A stretch of 7,229 nucleotides of DNA. Origin: a bacterium (GTDB lineage Bacteria > Pseudomonadota > Alphaproteobacteria > Caulobacterales > Hyphomonadaceae). A program made the translations under genes and the position numbers. The notes beneath the pieces were generated by a model. The model made no database searches. It was not told where the DNA came from and saw only the letters and a list, made by a program, of their open reading frames with translations. Below are positions 1 through 6,531 of the stretch, one piece after another. Position 1 is the first letter of the stretch. Each line of letters begins with the position of its first letter. The DNA is taken from positions 1-7,229 of the forward strand of contig JAVBYB010000231.1 of assembly GCA_030824255.1 (NCBI GenBank), read 5' to 3'.

Positions 1-705
1 AGAATAGGTTTTCAGCAGGTGGACCATCGCATCGGCGGCGTCGTCGACGTGCAGGAATTCGCGGCGCGGCGCGCCAGAGCCCCAGATCGGCATGGAAGCG
101 GCGCCAGCTTCGCGCGCATCGTGCGCCTTGCGGAGCATCGCCGGGATGACGTGGCTTTTTTCAAGGTCGTAGTTGTCACCCGGGCCGTAGAGATTTGTCG
201 GCATGGCGGAAATATAGTCGACGCCGTGCTGACGGCGGTAAGCCTCGCACATCTTCAGGCCAGCGATCTTTGCGATGGCGTACCACTCGTTCGTCGGCTC
301 AAGCGAGCCGGTGAGCAGGGCGTCTTCCGGGATCGGCTGAGGGGCGAACTTCGGGTAGATGCAGGAAGAGCCGAGAAACAGCAGTTTCTCGACGCCCGCA
401 CGGAATGAGCCTTCGATCACCGCCGTTTCGATCGCCAGATTGTCGAACAGGAAATCGGCCGGATAGGTGTCGTTGGCGAGGATGCCGCCGACCTTGGCCG
501 CCGCCAGAACCACGGCGTTCGGCTTCCGGTCAGCCAGCCAAGCGCGCACGCCCGCCTGGTCGCGGAGGTCAACCTCATTGCGGCTGACCGTCAGCACTTC
601 GCAGTTCTCGCTGGCGAGGCGCCGCGCAATGGCGGACCCCACCATGCCCCGGTGGCCGGCAATGAAGACGCGCTTGCCGCTGAGGGCATAGGAGGTCGCG
701 TTCAT
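1..705 (-). CDS. fcl: GDP-L-fucose synthase (GDP-4-keto-6-deoxymannose 3,5-epimerase/4-reductase), 3'-truncated by window edge
   Basis: This gene encodes the cytoplasmic NADPH-dependent epimerase/reductase that turns GDP-4-keto-6-deoxy-D-mannose into GDP-L-fucose. The first 235 codons are present. The C-terminal part (roughly 75-90 residues by comparison with the usual ~310-325) lies beyond the left edge. Visible in the translation are an N-terminal Rossmann motif GHRGMVG (residues 17-23), the LGSSCIYPK segment with Ser113 and Cys115, the Tyr142-x3-Lys146 pair of the short-chain dehydrogenase/reductase fold, and His185 in the segment DLEKSHVIP. The spacing of Ser/Cys/Tyr/Lys/His matches the catalytic set known from the E. 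coli enzyme (S107, C109, Y136, K140, H179), shifted by six residues. The ATG at 705-703 has a GGAGAG ribosome-binding site just upstream. It starts 33 bp after the gmd stop codon on the same strand, so the two are almost certainly cotranscribed and catalyse consecutive steps. The alternative symbol is wcaG. Confidence 0.96.
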   Translation of the reverse strand, partial: MNATSYALSGKRVFIAGHRGMVGSAIARRLASENCEVLTVSRNEVDLRDQAGVRAWLADRKPNAVVLAAAKVGGILANDTYPADFLFDNLAIETAVIEGSFRAGVEKLLFLGSSCIYPKFAPQPIPEDALLTGSLEPTNEWYAIAKIAGLKMCEAYRRQHGVDYISAMPTNLYGPGDNYDLEKSHVIPAMLRKAHDAREAGAASMPIWGSGAPRREFLHVDDAADAMVHLLKTYS

Positions 706-709
706 TGGT

Positions 710-715
710 CTCTCC
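710..715 (-). promoter_or_regulatory. Ribosome-binding site of fcl
   Basis: On the minus strand GGAGAG lies four bases before the ATG at 705. It supports this start and independent translation initiation of fcl inside the gmd-fcl transcript. Confidence 0.7.
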
Positions 716-738
716 GTGAAATCCAAGCGTTTCGTCAG

Positions 739-1809
739 CTAGTGACGACCCGGATCCTTGCGCCACTGTTCGCGTTCGACGCGCTGGATGTCGCTTGCGA
801 CCATTTCCGACACAAGGGTGCGGAAGGGGGTCTTGTGGGTCCAGCCAAGCTTGTTGCGGGCCTTCGTGGCGTCGCCATGCAGCAACTCCACTTCGGTGGG
901 GCGGAAGTAGCGCGGATCAACCTTGACCAGCGGTTCGCCGGTCTTGCCGTCATAACCGACTTCGTCCGCGTCCTTGCCCTTCCACTCGATGGAGCGTCCG
1001 ACCTCGGCAAAGGCGAGTTCCACGAACTCGCGCACCGTGTGGACTTCGCCCGTGGCCAGCACGTAGTCGTCCGCCTCTTCCTGCTGAAGCATCAGCCACA
1101 TGCCTTCGACGAAGTCCTTGGCGTGGCCCCAGTCGCGCTTCGCATCGATATTGCCGAGATAGAGCGTTTTCTGCAGGCCCTTCTCGATCGAGGCAACGGC
1201 GCGGGTGATCTTGCGGGTGACGAAGGTCTCGCCGCGGGTCGGACCCTCATGGTTGAAGAGGATGCCGTTCGAGGCGTGCATCCCATAGGCCTCGCGGTAG
1301 TTCACTGTGATCCAGAATGCATACAGTTTGGCGGCGGCGTAGGGGCTGCGCGGATAGAAAGGCGTTGTTTCCTTCTGGGGAATTTCCTGGACCTTGCCGT
1401 ACAGTTCGGAGGTCGAGGCCTGGTAGAAGCGCGTCTTCTTTTCCATGCCGAGGATGCGGATAGCTTCCAGAAGGCGCAGCGCGCCGGTGGCGTCGGCGTT
1501 GGACGTGTACTCGGGGGTCTCAAACGAGACCTGCACGTGGCTCTGGGCGGCGAGGTTGTAGATCTCGTCCGGTTTCGTTTCCTGGACGAGGCGGATCAGG
1601 TTCGTCGAATCCGTCATGTCGCCGTAGTGAAGGAAGAAGTTGGTCTTGCCCTCATGCGGATCGAGATAGAGATCGTCCACCCGCTCGGTGTTGAAAGAGG
1701 ACGAACGGCGCTTCAGGCCGTGGACCGTATAGCCCTTCGACAGCAGAAGGCGCGACAGGTAACCCCCGTCCTGACCCGTTACACCTGTAATCAGCGCAGT
1801 CTTGGCCAT
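739..1809 (-). CDS. gmd: GDP-mannose 4,6-dehydratase
   Basis: This gene encodes a complete 356-residue NADP-dependent dehydratase of the extended SDR family. It converts GDP-D-mannose to GDP-4-keto-6-deoxy-D-mannose, the precursor of GDP-L-fucose and also of GDP-rhamnose or GDP-perosamine. The sequence shows the nucleotide-binding motif GVTGQDG (residues 9-15), the [12 protein letters not shown] segment (34-45) typical of Gmd, NLAAQSHV (85-92), and the active-site residues Thr133 and Glu135 in STSELYG with Tyr157-x3-Lys161 in YAAAK. The substrate-binding [15 protein letters not shown] stretch (186-200) and RPTEVE (303-308) are also present. Its length is close to the family's usual 345-375. 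The ATG at 1809 directly precedes the Rossmann strand, and only a weak GGGA ribosome-binding site is visible upstream. The gene is followed after 33 bp by GDP-fucose synthase, which makes GDP-L-fucose the likely end product. A TTGACA-type promoter lies about 70-95 bp upstream. Confidence 0.97.
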   Translation of the reverse strand: MAKTALITGVTGQDGGYLSRLLLSKGYTVHGLKRRSSSFNTERVDDLYLDPHEGKTNFFLHYGDMTDSTNLIRLVQETKPDEIYNLAAQSHVQVSFETPEYTSNADATGALRLLEAIRILGMEKKTRFYQASTSELYGKVQEIPQKETTPFYPRSPYAAAKLYAFWITVNYREAYGMHASNGILFNHEGPTRGETFVTRKITRAVASIEKGLQKTLYLGNIDAKRDWGHAKDFVEGMWLMLQQEEADDYVLATGEVHTVREFVELAFAEVGRSIEWKGKDADEVGYDGKTGEPLVKVDPRYFRPTEVELLHGDATKARNKLGWTHKTPFRTLVSEMVASDIQRVEREQWRKDPGRH

Positions 1810-1876
1810 CTAAATCCCAACTTCTGAAGGGTGGTCGGTACGAAAGCGAGGCAGTTGTCGTGAGCCTCAATAAGGA

Positions 1877-1905
1877 CCTAGGCGGTCATTGCCAATACGT
1901 GTCAA
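1877..1905 (-). promoter_or_regulatory. Candidate sigma70-type promoter of gmd-fcl
   Basis: Read on the minus strand, a perfect TTGACA (1905-1900) is followed after exactly 17 bases by CCTAGG (1882-1877), a weak -10 element. Alternative -10 readings shifted by one or two bases (CTAGGT, TAGGTC) are equally weak. Transcription would begin near 1870, leaving a leader of about 60 bases before the gmd ATG. The -35 match and spacing are seen directly; promoter activity is inferred. Confidence 0.4.
1889..1905. promoter_or_regulatory. Operator-like inverted repeat overlapping the gmd -35
   Basis: The 17-bp site has the symmetric form TTGnCA-N5-TGnCAA. Its right arm is the complement of the candidate -35 hexamer TTGACA. 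A dimeric regulator bound here would cover the -35 and could control gmd-fcl. No regulator gene is present in the window, and a symmetric site this short can occur by chance. Confidence 0.25.
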
Positions 1906-2044
1906 CAGGCCCGTGAAACTCACTATCGCGCGCGGCGCAGATTGCAGCAGAGGAATGCACCCTGTCGCAGAACTGTGCTGGGCGAGCACACCCGGCGATC
2001 CGTGACGCTGAGTTCATCTTCAACGGCTGTGCCGGCTGAAGTTT

Positions 2045-2092
2045 ATCCAATATAGGATTGCGAAGCTTCGGACATGGCTCGCGCGCACGCGA
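2045..2092. repeat. Three consecutive small palindromes
   Basis: Three inverted repeats sit end to end. ATCC-AATATA-GGAT (2045-2058) is symmetric except for one A/A pair and forms an AT-rich island. CGAAGCTTCG (2061-2070) is a perfect 10-bp palindrome. TCGCG-CGCA-CGCGA (2079-2092) has five-base arms. None is followed by a T-run, so they do not look like intrinsic terminators. Protein-binding sites are a possible reading. Confidence 0.35.
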
Positions 2093-2093
2093 A

Positions 2094-2111
2094 TTGTGAA
2101 TCGTTTGTGAA
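2094..2111 (+). repeat. Tandem TTGTGAA direct repeat with 11-bp period
   Basis: TTGTGAA occurs at 2094-2100 and again at 2105-2111. The start-to-start distance is 11 bp, about one helical turn, so both copies face the same side of the DNA. This is the geometry often used by tandem-binding response regulators. It adjoins the palindrome cluster in the middle of the divergent intergenic region. Any regulatory role is inference. Confidence 0.3.
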
Positions 2112-2177
2112 AGGTCAGGCGAGGCATTCCTGGCGGAAACTATCCGGTGCTGATCTGTCGACGGATGAAGCAAGCTG

Positions 2178-2190
2178 GCCGGAAACCGGC
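2178..2190. repeat. Short GC-rich hairpin
   Basis: GCCGG-AAA-CCGGC forms a perfect five-base-pair stem with a three-base loop. No T-run follows on either strand, so a terminator role is not supported. It could form in the leader RNA of the large rightward gene if transcription starts upstream of it. Confidence 0.25.
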
Positions 2191-2379
2191 GAAGATCATC
2201 CAAGTTTCAGGCAGAATCGGAATTGCAGGGTGAAGACTTGAGGGTTGGGCAACGAGTCCGGTGGTATTGCCGATAAGCTCGGGGCGGGTTCATCCAGACG
2301 GCGGACCAGGTTCCACCCGCAAGGGGCAGGGACGCAGACTCTCCGGGAACACTGGACGAGTATGCGGCGTGAAGTTTGT

Positions 2380-2383
2380 GAGG
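2380..2383 (+). promoter_or_regulatory. Probable ribosome-binding site of the 1346-aa gene
   Basis: GAGG ends 12 bases before the ATG at 2396, a slightly long spacing. An in-frame TAG at 2390-2392 rules out any earlier start, so ATG 2396 is the furthest upstream start possible in this frame. Confidence 0.45.
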
Positions 2384-2395
2384 CGGACTTAGAAG

Positions 2396-5300
2396 ATGTC
2401 GGACAGGCTTTCAGCACGCGACGGAAATTCCGGCGACCTCGTGCATGTCATCACGTCGTTTCACCTGAAGCTGACGCGCGACGTCCTTGAGGACAACGTC
2501 AAGATCGCGCTCCAGAACGCGCGTACGCCCGGCATTGCAACCACGCACGTGCTGCTGGAAGGCAGCACTGAAGACTTGTTCGCCCGCATCGACTCGGTTC
2601 TTGCCGAACAGCTGTCCCGCGAGATGCGGAGAGGGACTGTCGTCCTGTCGCCAATCTCCAAGCGGCCGACGTATTTCGATATTTTCACGTACGCCAATAC
2701 GGTGGGCGGGCACGTTGCGGTCGCAAACTCCGACGTGCTGTTCCCTGCCGAAACCGTCGCACGGATAGCTGGCAGCGGCATGAAGCCAGCGGAGACCTGC
2801 TATGTGCTGACACGCTGGAACGTCACGCCGAACGGCATCTACATCCAGGGCATGACGCCAAGCCCGCCCTGGCCCGAGACGCCTGTCGAAAGTCTTCGTC
2901 GCTATGAGCAGAACTTCTTCTCGTACGACGCATATGTGTTCCGGACCCCGATTGCGGTTCCACCGGACATGGCGAGCGTGTTCATCGGCTCGCTGGGTTG
3001 CGACACGACTCTGGGCGCCCTGCTTAAGGTGGCGGGATACGCGGTGTCCAATCCGACGCTGACACTTCAGACGGCGCATTTCGACGTCAAACCGCGTTCC
3101 TATCGCAGCGCTTCGAGCCTGTCCGATCTTGACCGCAATGTGGACGCACTATGCTCGGCGCTGCGTCGACCGGAAGCTGGATTGTCCGTCGCCGCGAAGG
3201 CGCTGCTGGATGAGAACGGGATCCTGCATAAAGGGCGCATCTGGTTCGGCCACCCCCAGGTTGGAAAATTTGGCCGGGCGTTGCAGCGCGCCCTGGGCGC
3301 CACCCCGTGGACACACAGCGCGGCGCCGACGCCGCTGAAAGTCGTCAAGATCAAGCTGGATCGACGCGATATCAAGGAGAGGCTGTTCGATCTCACCAGC
3401 CTGGTGAAGCTCGTTGAGACCGAGCACGTCTTTATTGAGTGGGAACTGACGGGGTACGGCGAGTTTCTTGTTCACGCCGTAGATGCGTTTCTCGACTCCT
3501 CCTACAAGGATGAGGCGCAGTCTCTCAAGCAGCACCAGTGGCAGGCATTTCTCGCGCCAGAACATGCGACGCCGGATGACAGGCGGCTTTATGCCGATGT
3601 CATGGAGTTGTTCAGGCGCACGCTTATTTCTCCTCCCACCACCGCAGCGGCGATTCATCCCCTGATGGCGGGAGAGGCTGACGCGCTGGCAAGGCGAATG
3701 GCTGACCTGCTGAATCGCGAACTTGAAGACGAGACGACAGCGGTCGCCGCAGCCCATGTGCCGCTTCCGGCAATCCTGATGATTGATCCCGACGCCCTGA
3801 ACATGCATGGGCATTATCTCCCCTACGATCTGCAGCTTCGCAAAGCAGCGTCGAATGCAGGGATCCCGACCAGCTTCCTGATGAATGCGCGGATGGATCC
3901 GGCGTTCATTCCGTCAGGCATGAAAACCTATCCCCTGCTGGAGGCGCATAGCTGGGAAATTGCGAAGAAGGGCATTCAGACGCCTGCAGCGTTCAATTTC
4001 GTCAACGCGCTGTCCCAGGCGATCACCGCGGAAAAGAAGGCGCATCCCGACCGGCCGCTGACCATCTACATGTACTGCGGCAGCTTCGAACATGCTCGCC
4101 TGGTTCAGGAGGTGATGTCGAAGTTCGATGGCGTCGGCGCCATGATCCATCTTTTCTGGCTGTCGGTAGACGCCTACAAGTCGGACGCCTATCTCGAAGC
4201 GTGGTCGCTTTTCGCGAAGGCTATCGTCAGTGATCCGCGTATCCGGCTGACAGTGGCCAGCGAGGATCTGCAGGCGCTGGTCCGGAAAAAGAGCGGCGTG
4301 TATTTCGATGTGGCGCCGCATCCAAGCACGACTTTCGGTGATGATGCGGATGTCTCGAAATGGCCGGTCCGCTACCCTGGCGGCAGCTATCTGCCTGTCG
4401 TGTTGTTCCCCGGCGCGATGCGCGAAGAGAAGGGCTACCGGTCTTCGATCGATGCGGTGCGGAGCCTGACGACGACAGGCGTCATCAAGTTCCGTTGTGT
4501 TATTTCCGGTCGCACGCGCCCCGATACGCCGCGGGAGTTTACCGATGCATTGAACAGCGTGCAGCATACTCTGGTGAACGTCGAAGATCGTGCGCTGGAT
4601 GACAGCGAGTTTGTGGATTTTCTCGCGCGCGGTGACATCCTTGTGCTGCCATACAAGGCCAGCGCATTCGAGAATCGTCCTTCTGGCATCCTCATCGACG
4701 CGATCAGGCTGAGCCGGCCAATCATCGCGCTTGAGGGGACGTGGTTGGGAGAAGCCGTTCGCCGCTATGGGTGGGGCGAAGTCGTGCCGGACAATGGCGG
4801 CGCATCGATCGCAGCCGCCGCACGCAAGATGATCGTGCAGTACGGGCTCTACATCGATGCGATCCGGACCAGCCGTGAAGGCTATATCTCGCAGAACTCG
4901 TGGGGGCGGCTGCTGAAGGCCATCACACGGGGGGTGAGGCCGGGACCGAAGCGGCCGATCTTCTCGTATACGACAGTGAGCCACGATCGCGCGGAACGTA
5001 TCGGAGTCGATGAGACTGCGGTCGTTGCGCGGCTATTGGGTGATCGCAAGGGGCGCAGGCACCTGATGCTGGATGTGGGCGCGCATACTGGAACGTCAGC
5101 AGCCTATTTCAACAAGCTGGACTGGACCATCCACTGCTTCGAACCCGACCCTGCAAACAGGCAGAAGCTGGTGCAGCAGTATGGCGGGCTGGCAAATGTG
5201 ACAATCGACACGCGTGCGGTGAGCGATCGTCCGGCAAGTGGCTCAGCATTCTATACGTCAGCGGAAAGCACCGGCATCAGCGCGCTGCATGCGTTTCGTG

Positions 5301-6436
5301 ACTCCCATCAAGAAGCTCACCGCGTCGATGTCACTACGGTTGCCGACTATGTGAAGGCCAAGGGCATCAGGAAGGTCGACTTCCTCAAGATCGACGTTGA
5401 GGGATTTGACCTGTCGGTGCTGAAGGGCGTTCCGTGGGATGAGCTCAAGCCCGACGTCATCGAGTGTGAGTACGAAGACGCCAAGACAATTCCGCTGGGC
5501 CATGCATGGGAAGACATCGCCAGATACCTGCGCGGCCTCGGCTATGCAGTCTACATCAGCGAATGGCATCCAATCGTCCGCTATGGGATCGATCACGACT
5601 GGCGACGCGTTGCGCCTTATCCAGGCCATCAGGCGCCGACTGAATCATGGGGCAACATCCTGGCCTTCCGCACTGATCCTGGTTACTCGGCGGTGCAGGA
5701 GGCGTTTGAAGCCTGCGTGCATCGACGCGCTAGCCCGGAGCCAGTGACACGGCAGCCGGCGGTCCCGACGACATCGCACATTGGCGGTCGTGATTCCTAT
5801 ATCCGTCCCACGCAGACGCGGACGGCTGCCGTCGCGCAAGCCAGCGGCCCGAAGCCGCTTACGATCTTCCCGATCAGGGCGGAGCATGGGATCGGAAGCG
5901 CCCCCATCGTAGCTCATGTTTCTGTTGTCGCCTCAGCTCCTGCCGCCATTCCGGTAGAGGTCGTGCATGCGCCAAATCCTGTCGTTACCCCGCGGCGCGT
6001 GGTTCGCCCACCGCCGCAGCCAGTGCGCCCGTTGCGCCCGGTGGCCGTCAAGTCGCCAGTGGAAGCGGCACCCAAGCCCACAGGTCCGCCTGGCGTCATG
6101 GGCATGCTGGTGAAAAACCTGCTCAACCGCCGCGCTGGTCGGGCCATGATAGCCGCGGGCGTTGTTGGCCTGGTCGGACTTGTCGTGCTGCTGTCGATGC
6201 CGGCCCAGGGAGATCTTCGCCCGCTGCTGCTGGCGGGCATCGGACTGCTGCTTCTGAGTGCTGGCGGCCTCTACTTCGCCTACCGCACAATGGGGGTCAT
6301 TCGCCGCTTGAGCGTCGAAAATGCGACGCTGCAACAGCGCATGGTGGAGATTTCCAACACCCTCGCAGCAATCCAGTCGATGCGTCCTCCTGACAGTCAC
6401 GGACAGGGCAGGGACAACCAGATCGGACGTTCGTGA
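2396..6436 (+). CDS. Membrane-anchored multidomain glycosyltransferase / FkbM-type methyltransferase fusion (1346 aa)
   Basis: Regions in order, from the translation. Residues ~15-240 are a GT-A-like region: VAVANSDVLF (107-116) resembles the acidic metal/nucleotide-sugar site, and GSLGCDTTL (198-206) with GYAVSNP and a downstream His resembles a pattern shared by uncharacterised glycosyltransferase-like proteins. Residues ~250-450 match nothing I recognise. Residues ~455-845 are a GT-B, GT4-type glycosyltransferase: NMHGHYLPYD (469-478), the strand and loop VVLFPGAMREEKG (668-680), and RPSGILIDAI (761-770), where Asp768 stands in for the usual second Glu. Residues ~875-1095 are an FkbM-type SAM methyltransferase: LDVGAHTGT (892-900), CFEPDP (914-919), FLKIDVEGFD (996-1005). 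Residues ~1110-1235 are a Pro/Ala/Val-rich linker with no signal peptide before it. Two membrane helices (~1249-1269 and ~1275-1297), flanked by RR-type charges, suggest both ends are cytoplasmic. A short heptad-like coil (~1300-1328) ends the protein. The divergent neighbours make GDP-fucose and rfbA follows, so a role in building and methylating a deoxysugar-containing surface glycan is inferred. Donor, acceptor and product are unknown. Confidence 0.88.
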   Translation: MSDRLSARDGNSGDLVHVITSFHLKLTRDVLEDNVKIALQNARTPGIATTHVLLEGSTEDLFARIDSVLAEQLSREMRRGTVVLSPISKRPTYFDIFTYANTVGGHVAVANSDVLFPAETVARIAGSGMKPAETCYVLTRWNVTPNGIYIQGMTPSPPWPETPVESLRRYEQNFFSYDAYVFRTPIAVPPDMASVFIGSLGCDTTLGALLKVAGYAVSNPTLTLQTAHFDVKPRSYRSASSLSDLDRNVDALCSALRRPEAGLSVAAKALLDENGILHKGRIWFGHPQVGKFGRALQRALGATPWTHSAAPTPLKVVKIKLDRRDIKERLFDLTSLVKLVETEHVFIEWELTGYGEFLVHAVDAFLDSSYKDEAQSLKQHQWQAFLAPEHATPDDRRLYADVMELFRRTLISPPTTAAAIHPLMAGEADALARRMADLLNRELEDETTAVAAAHVPLPAILMIDPDALNMHGHYLPYDLQLRKAASNAGIPTSFLMNARMDPAFIPSGMKTYPLLEAHSWEIAKKGIQTPAAFNFVNALSQAITAEKKAHPDRPLTIYMYCGSFEHARLVQEVMSKFDGVGAMIHLFWLSVDAYKSDAYLEAWSLFAKAIVSDPRIRLTVASEDLQALVRKKSGVYFDVAPHPSTTFGDDADVSKWPVRYPGGSYLPVVLFPGAMREEKGYRSSIDAVRSLTTTGVIKFRCVISGRTRPDTPREFTDALNSVQHTLVNVEDRALDDSEFVDFLARGDILVLPYKASAFENRPSGILIDAIRLSRPIIALEGTWLGEAVRRYGWGEVVPDNGGASIAAAARKMIVQYGLYIDAIRTSREGYISQNSWGRLLKAITRGVRPGPKRPIFSYTTVSHDRAERIGVDETAVVARLLGDRKGRRHLMLDVGAHTGTSAAYFNKLDWTIHCFEPDPANRQKLVQQYGGLANVTIDTRAVSDRPASGSAFYTSAESTGISALHAFRDSHQEAHRVDVTTVADYVKAKGIRKVDFLKIDVEGFDLSVLKGVPWDELKPDVIECEYEDAKTIPLGHAWEDIARYLRGLGYAVYISEWHPIVRYGIDHDWRRVAPYPGHQAPTESWGNILAFRTDPGYSAVQEAFEACVHRRASPEPVTRQPAVPTTSHIGGRDSYIRPTQTRTAAVAQASGPKPLTIFPIRAEHGIGSAPIVAHVSVVASAPAAIPVEVVHAPNPVVTPRRVVRPPPQPVRPLRPVAVKSPVEAAPKPTGPPGVMGMLVKNLLNRRAGRAMIAAGVVGLVGLVVLLSMPAQGDLRPLLLAGIGLLLLSAGGLYFAYRTMGVIRRLSVENATLQQRMVEISNTLAAIQSMRPPDSHGQGRDNQIGRS

Positions 6437-6489
6437 TAGTGTAGGTCCGCTGGCAAACACCTGCGGGCTCAACTAACCTTCAGCCGGGA

Positions 6490-6505
6490 CGCTTGCACGC
6501 AAGCG
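6490..6505. repeat. Perfect inverted repeat upstream of rfbA
   Basis: CGCTTGC-AC-GCAAGCG is a perfect seven-base inverted repeat with a two-base centre, 26 bases before the rfbA start codon. It could be an operator, or an RNA hairpin between the two cistrons (five or six base pairs with a usable loop). No T-run follows, so it is not a classical terminator. Confidence 0.4.
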
Positions 6506-6523
6506 ACCACGGCGAAAGCTGAT

Positions 6524-6527
6524 GAGG
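6524..6527 (+). promoter_or_regulatory. Ribosome-binding site of rfbA
   Basis: GAGG sits four bases before the ATG at 6532, and the surrounding GAGGATC extends complementarity to the 16S rRNA end. It selects ATG 6532, which places the GG-x-GTR motif at the expected N-terminal distance. The nearby ATG at 6522 is out of frame with the enzyme. Confidence 0.6.
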
Positions 6528-6531
6528 ATCA

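Larger units (their letters stand above)
1810..2395. other. 586-bp divergent non-coding region between gmd and the large glycosyltransferase gene
   Basis: No convincing gene was found here. The open frames in this stretch (for example minus strand 2203-1886 and 2417-2196) have no recognisable motifs, irregular composition and no good ribosome-binding site. The gmd-proximal part holds the promoter candidate at 1877-1905. The middle holds the palindrome and direct-repeat cluster at 2045-2111. The part nearer the large gene holds a short GC hairpin at 2178-2190 and a GCGGGT/ACCCGC inverted repeat at 2284-2289 and 2315-2320. No clear promoter was found for the rightward gene; TTGAGG at 2238-2243 with a poor -10 near 2263-2270 is the best I see. 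The length and divergent arrangement suggest that both transcription units are controlled from here. Confidence 0.7.
6437..6531 (+). other. 95-bp gap between the large gene and rfbA
   Basis: The large gene ends with TGA and an in-frame TAG one codon later. An imperfect GC stem (GTCCGC with GCGGGC, about 6445-6470) has a long loop and no T-run, so a terminator is not supported. A 7-bp inverted repeat lies at 6490-6505. The spacing allows readthrough from the large gene into rfbA, and no clear separate promoter is visible. Confidence 0.5.

Noticed and set aside
652..1827. A 391-codon open frame on the plus strand opposite gmd
   Set aside because: It is the antisense shadow of gmd, which has all catalytic motifs. 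The plus-strand product shows no family motifs, and long antisense frames are common in GC-rich genes.
1886..2203. A possible 105-residue protein in the intergenic region (minus strand)
   Set aside because: It shows no motif, no convincing ribosome-binding site and a composition unlike the neighbouring genes, and it spans the palindrome cluster.
2238..2270. A sigma70 promoter for the large gene (TTGAGG with a downstream -10)
   Set aside because: No acceptable -10 hexamer sits at 16-18 bp, so I list no promoter here and leave the start of this transcript open.
2411..3814. Minus-strand frames of about 220 codons (3079-2411 and 3814-3149) opposite the N-terminal half of the large gene
   Set aside because: They overlap each other and the sense gene, show no domain signature, and have the composition expected of the complement of GC-rich coding DNA.
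3914..4984. A 356-codon open frame on the minus strand inside the large glycosyltransferase gene
   Set aside because: The translation is rich in Arg, His and Ala without recognisable motifs, while the plus strand here encodes clear GT4 motifs. It is a shadow frame.
5933..6472. A 179-codon minus-strand frame over the C-terminal linker and membrane segments
   Set aside because: Its composition mirrors the Pro/Ala-rich sense strand. It has no motifs, and it starts in the short gap with no ribosome-binding site that I could support.
6443..6472. A stem-loop after the large gene as a rho-independent terminator
   Set aside because: The stem is imperfect, its loop is about 12 bases and no T-run follows, so termination is not supported.
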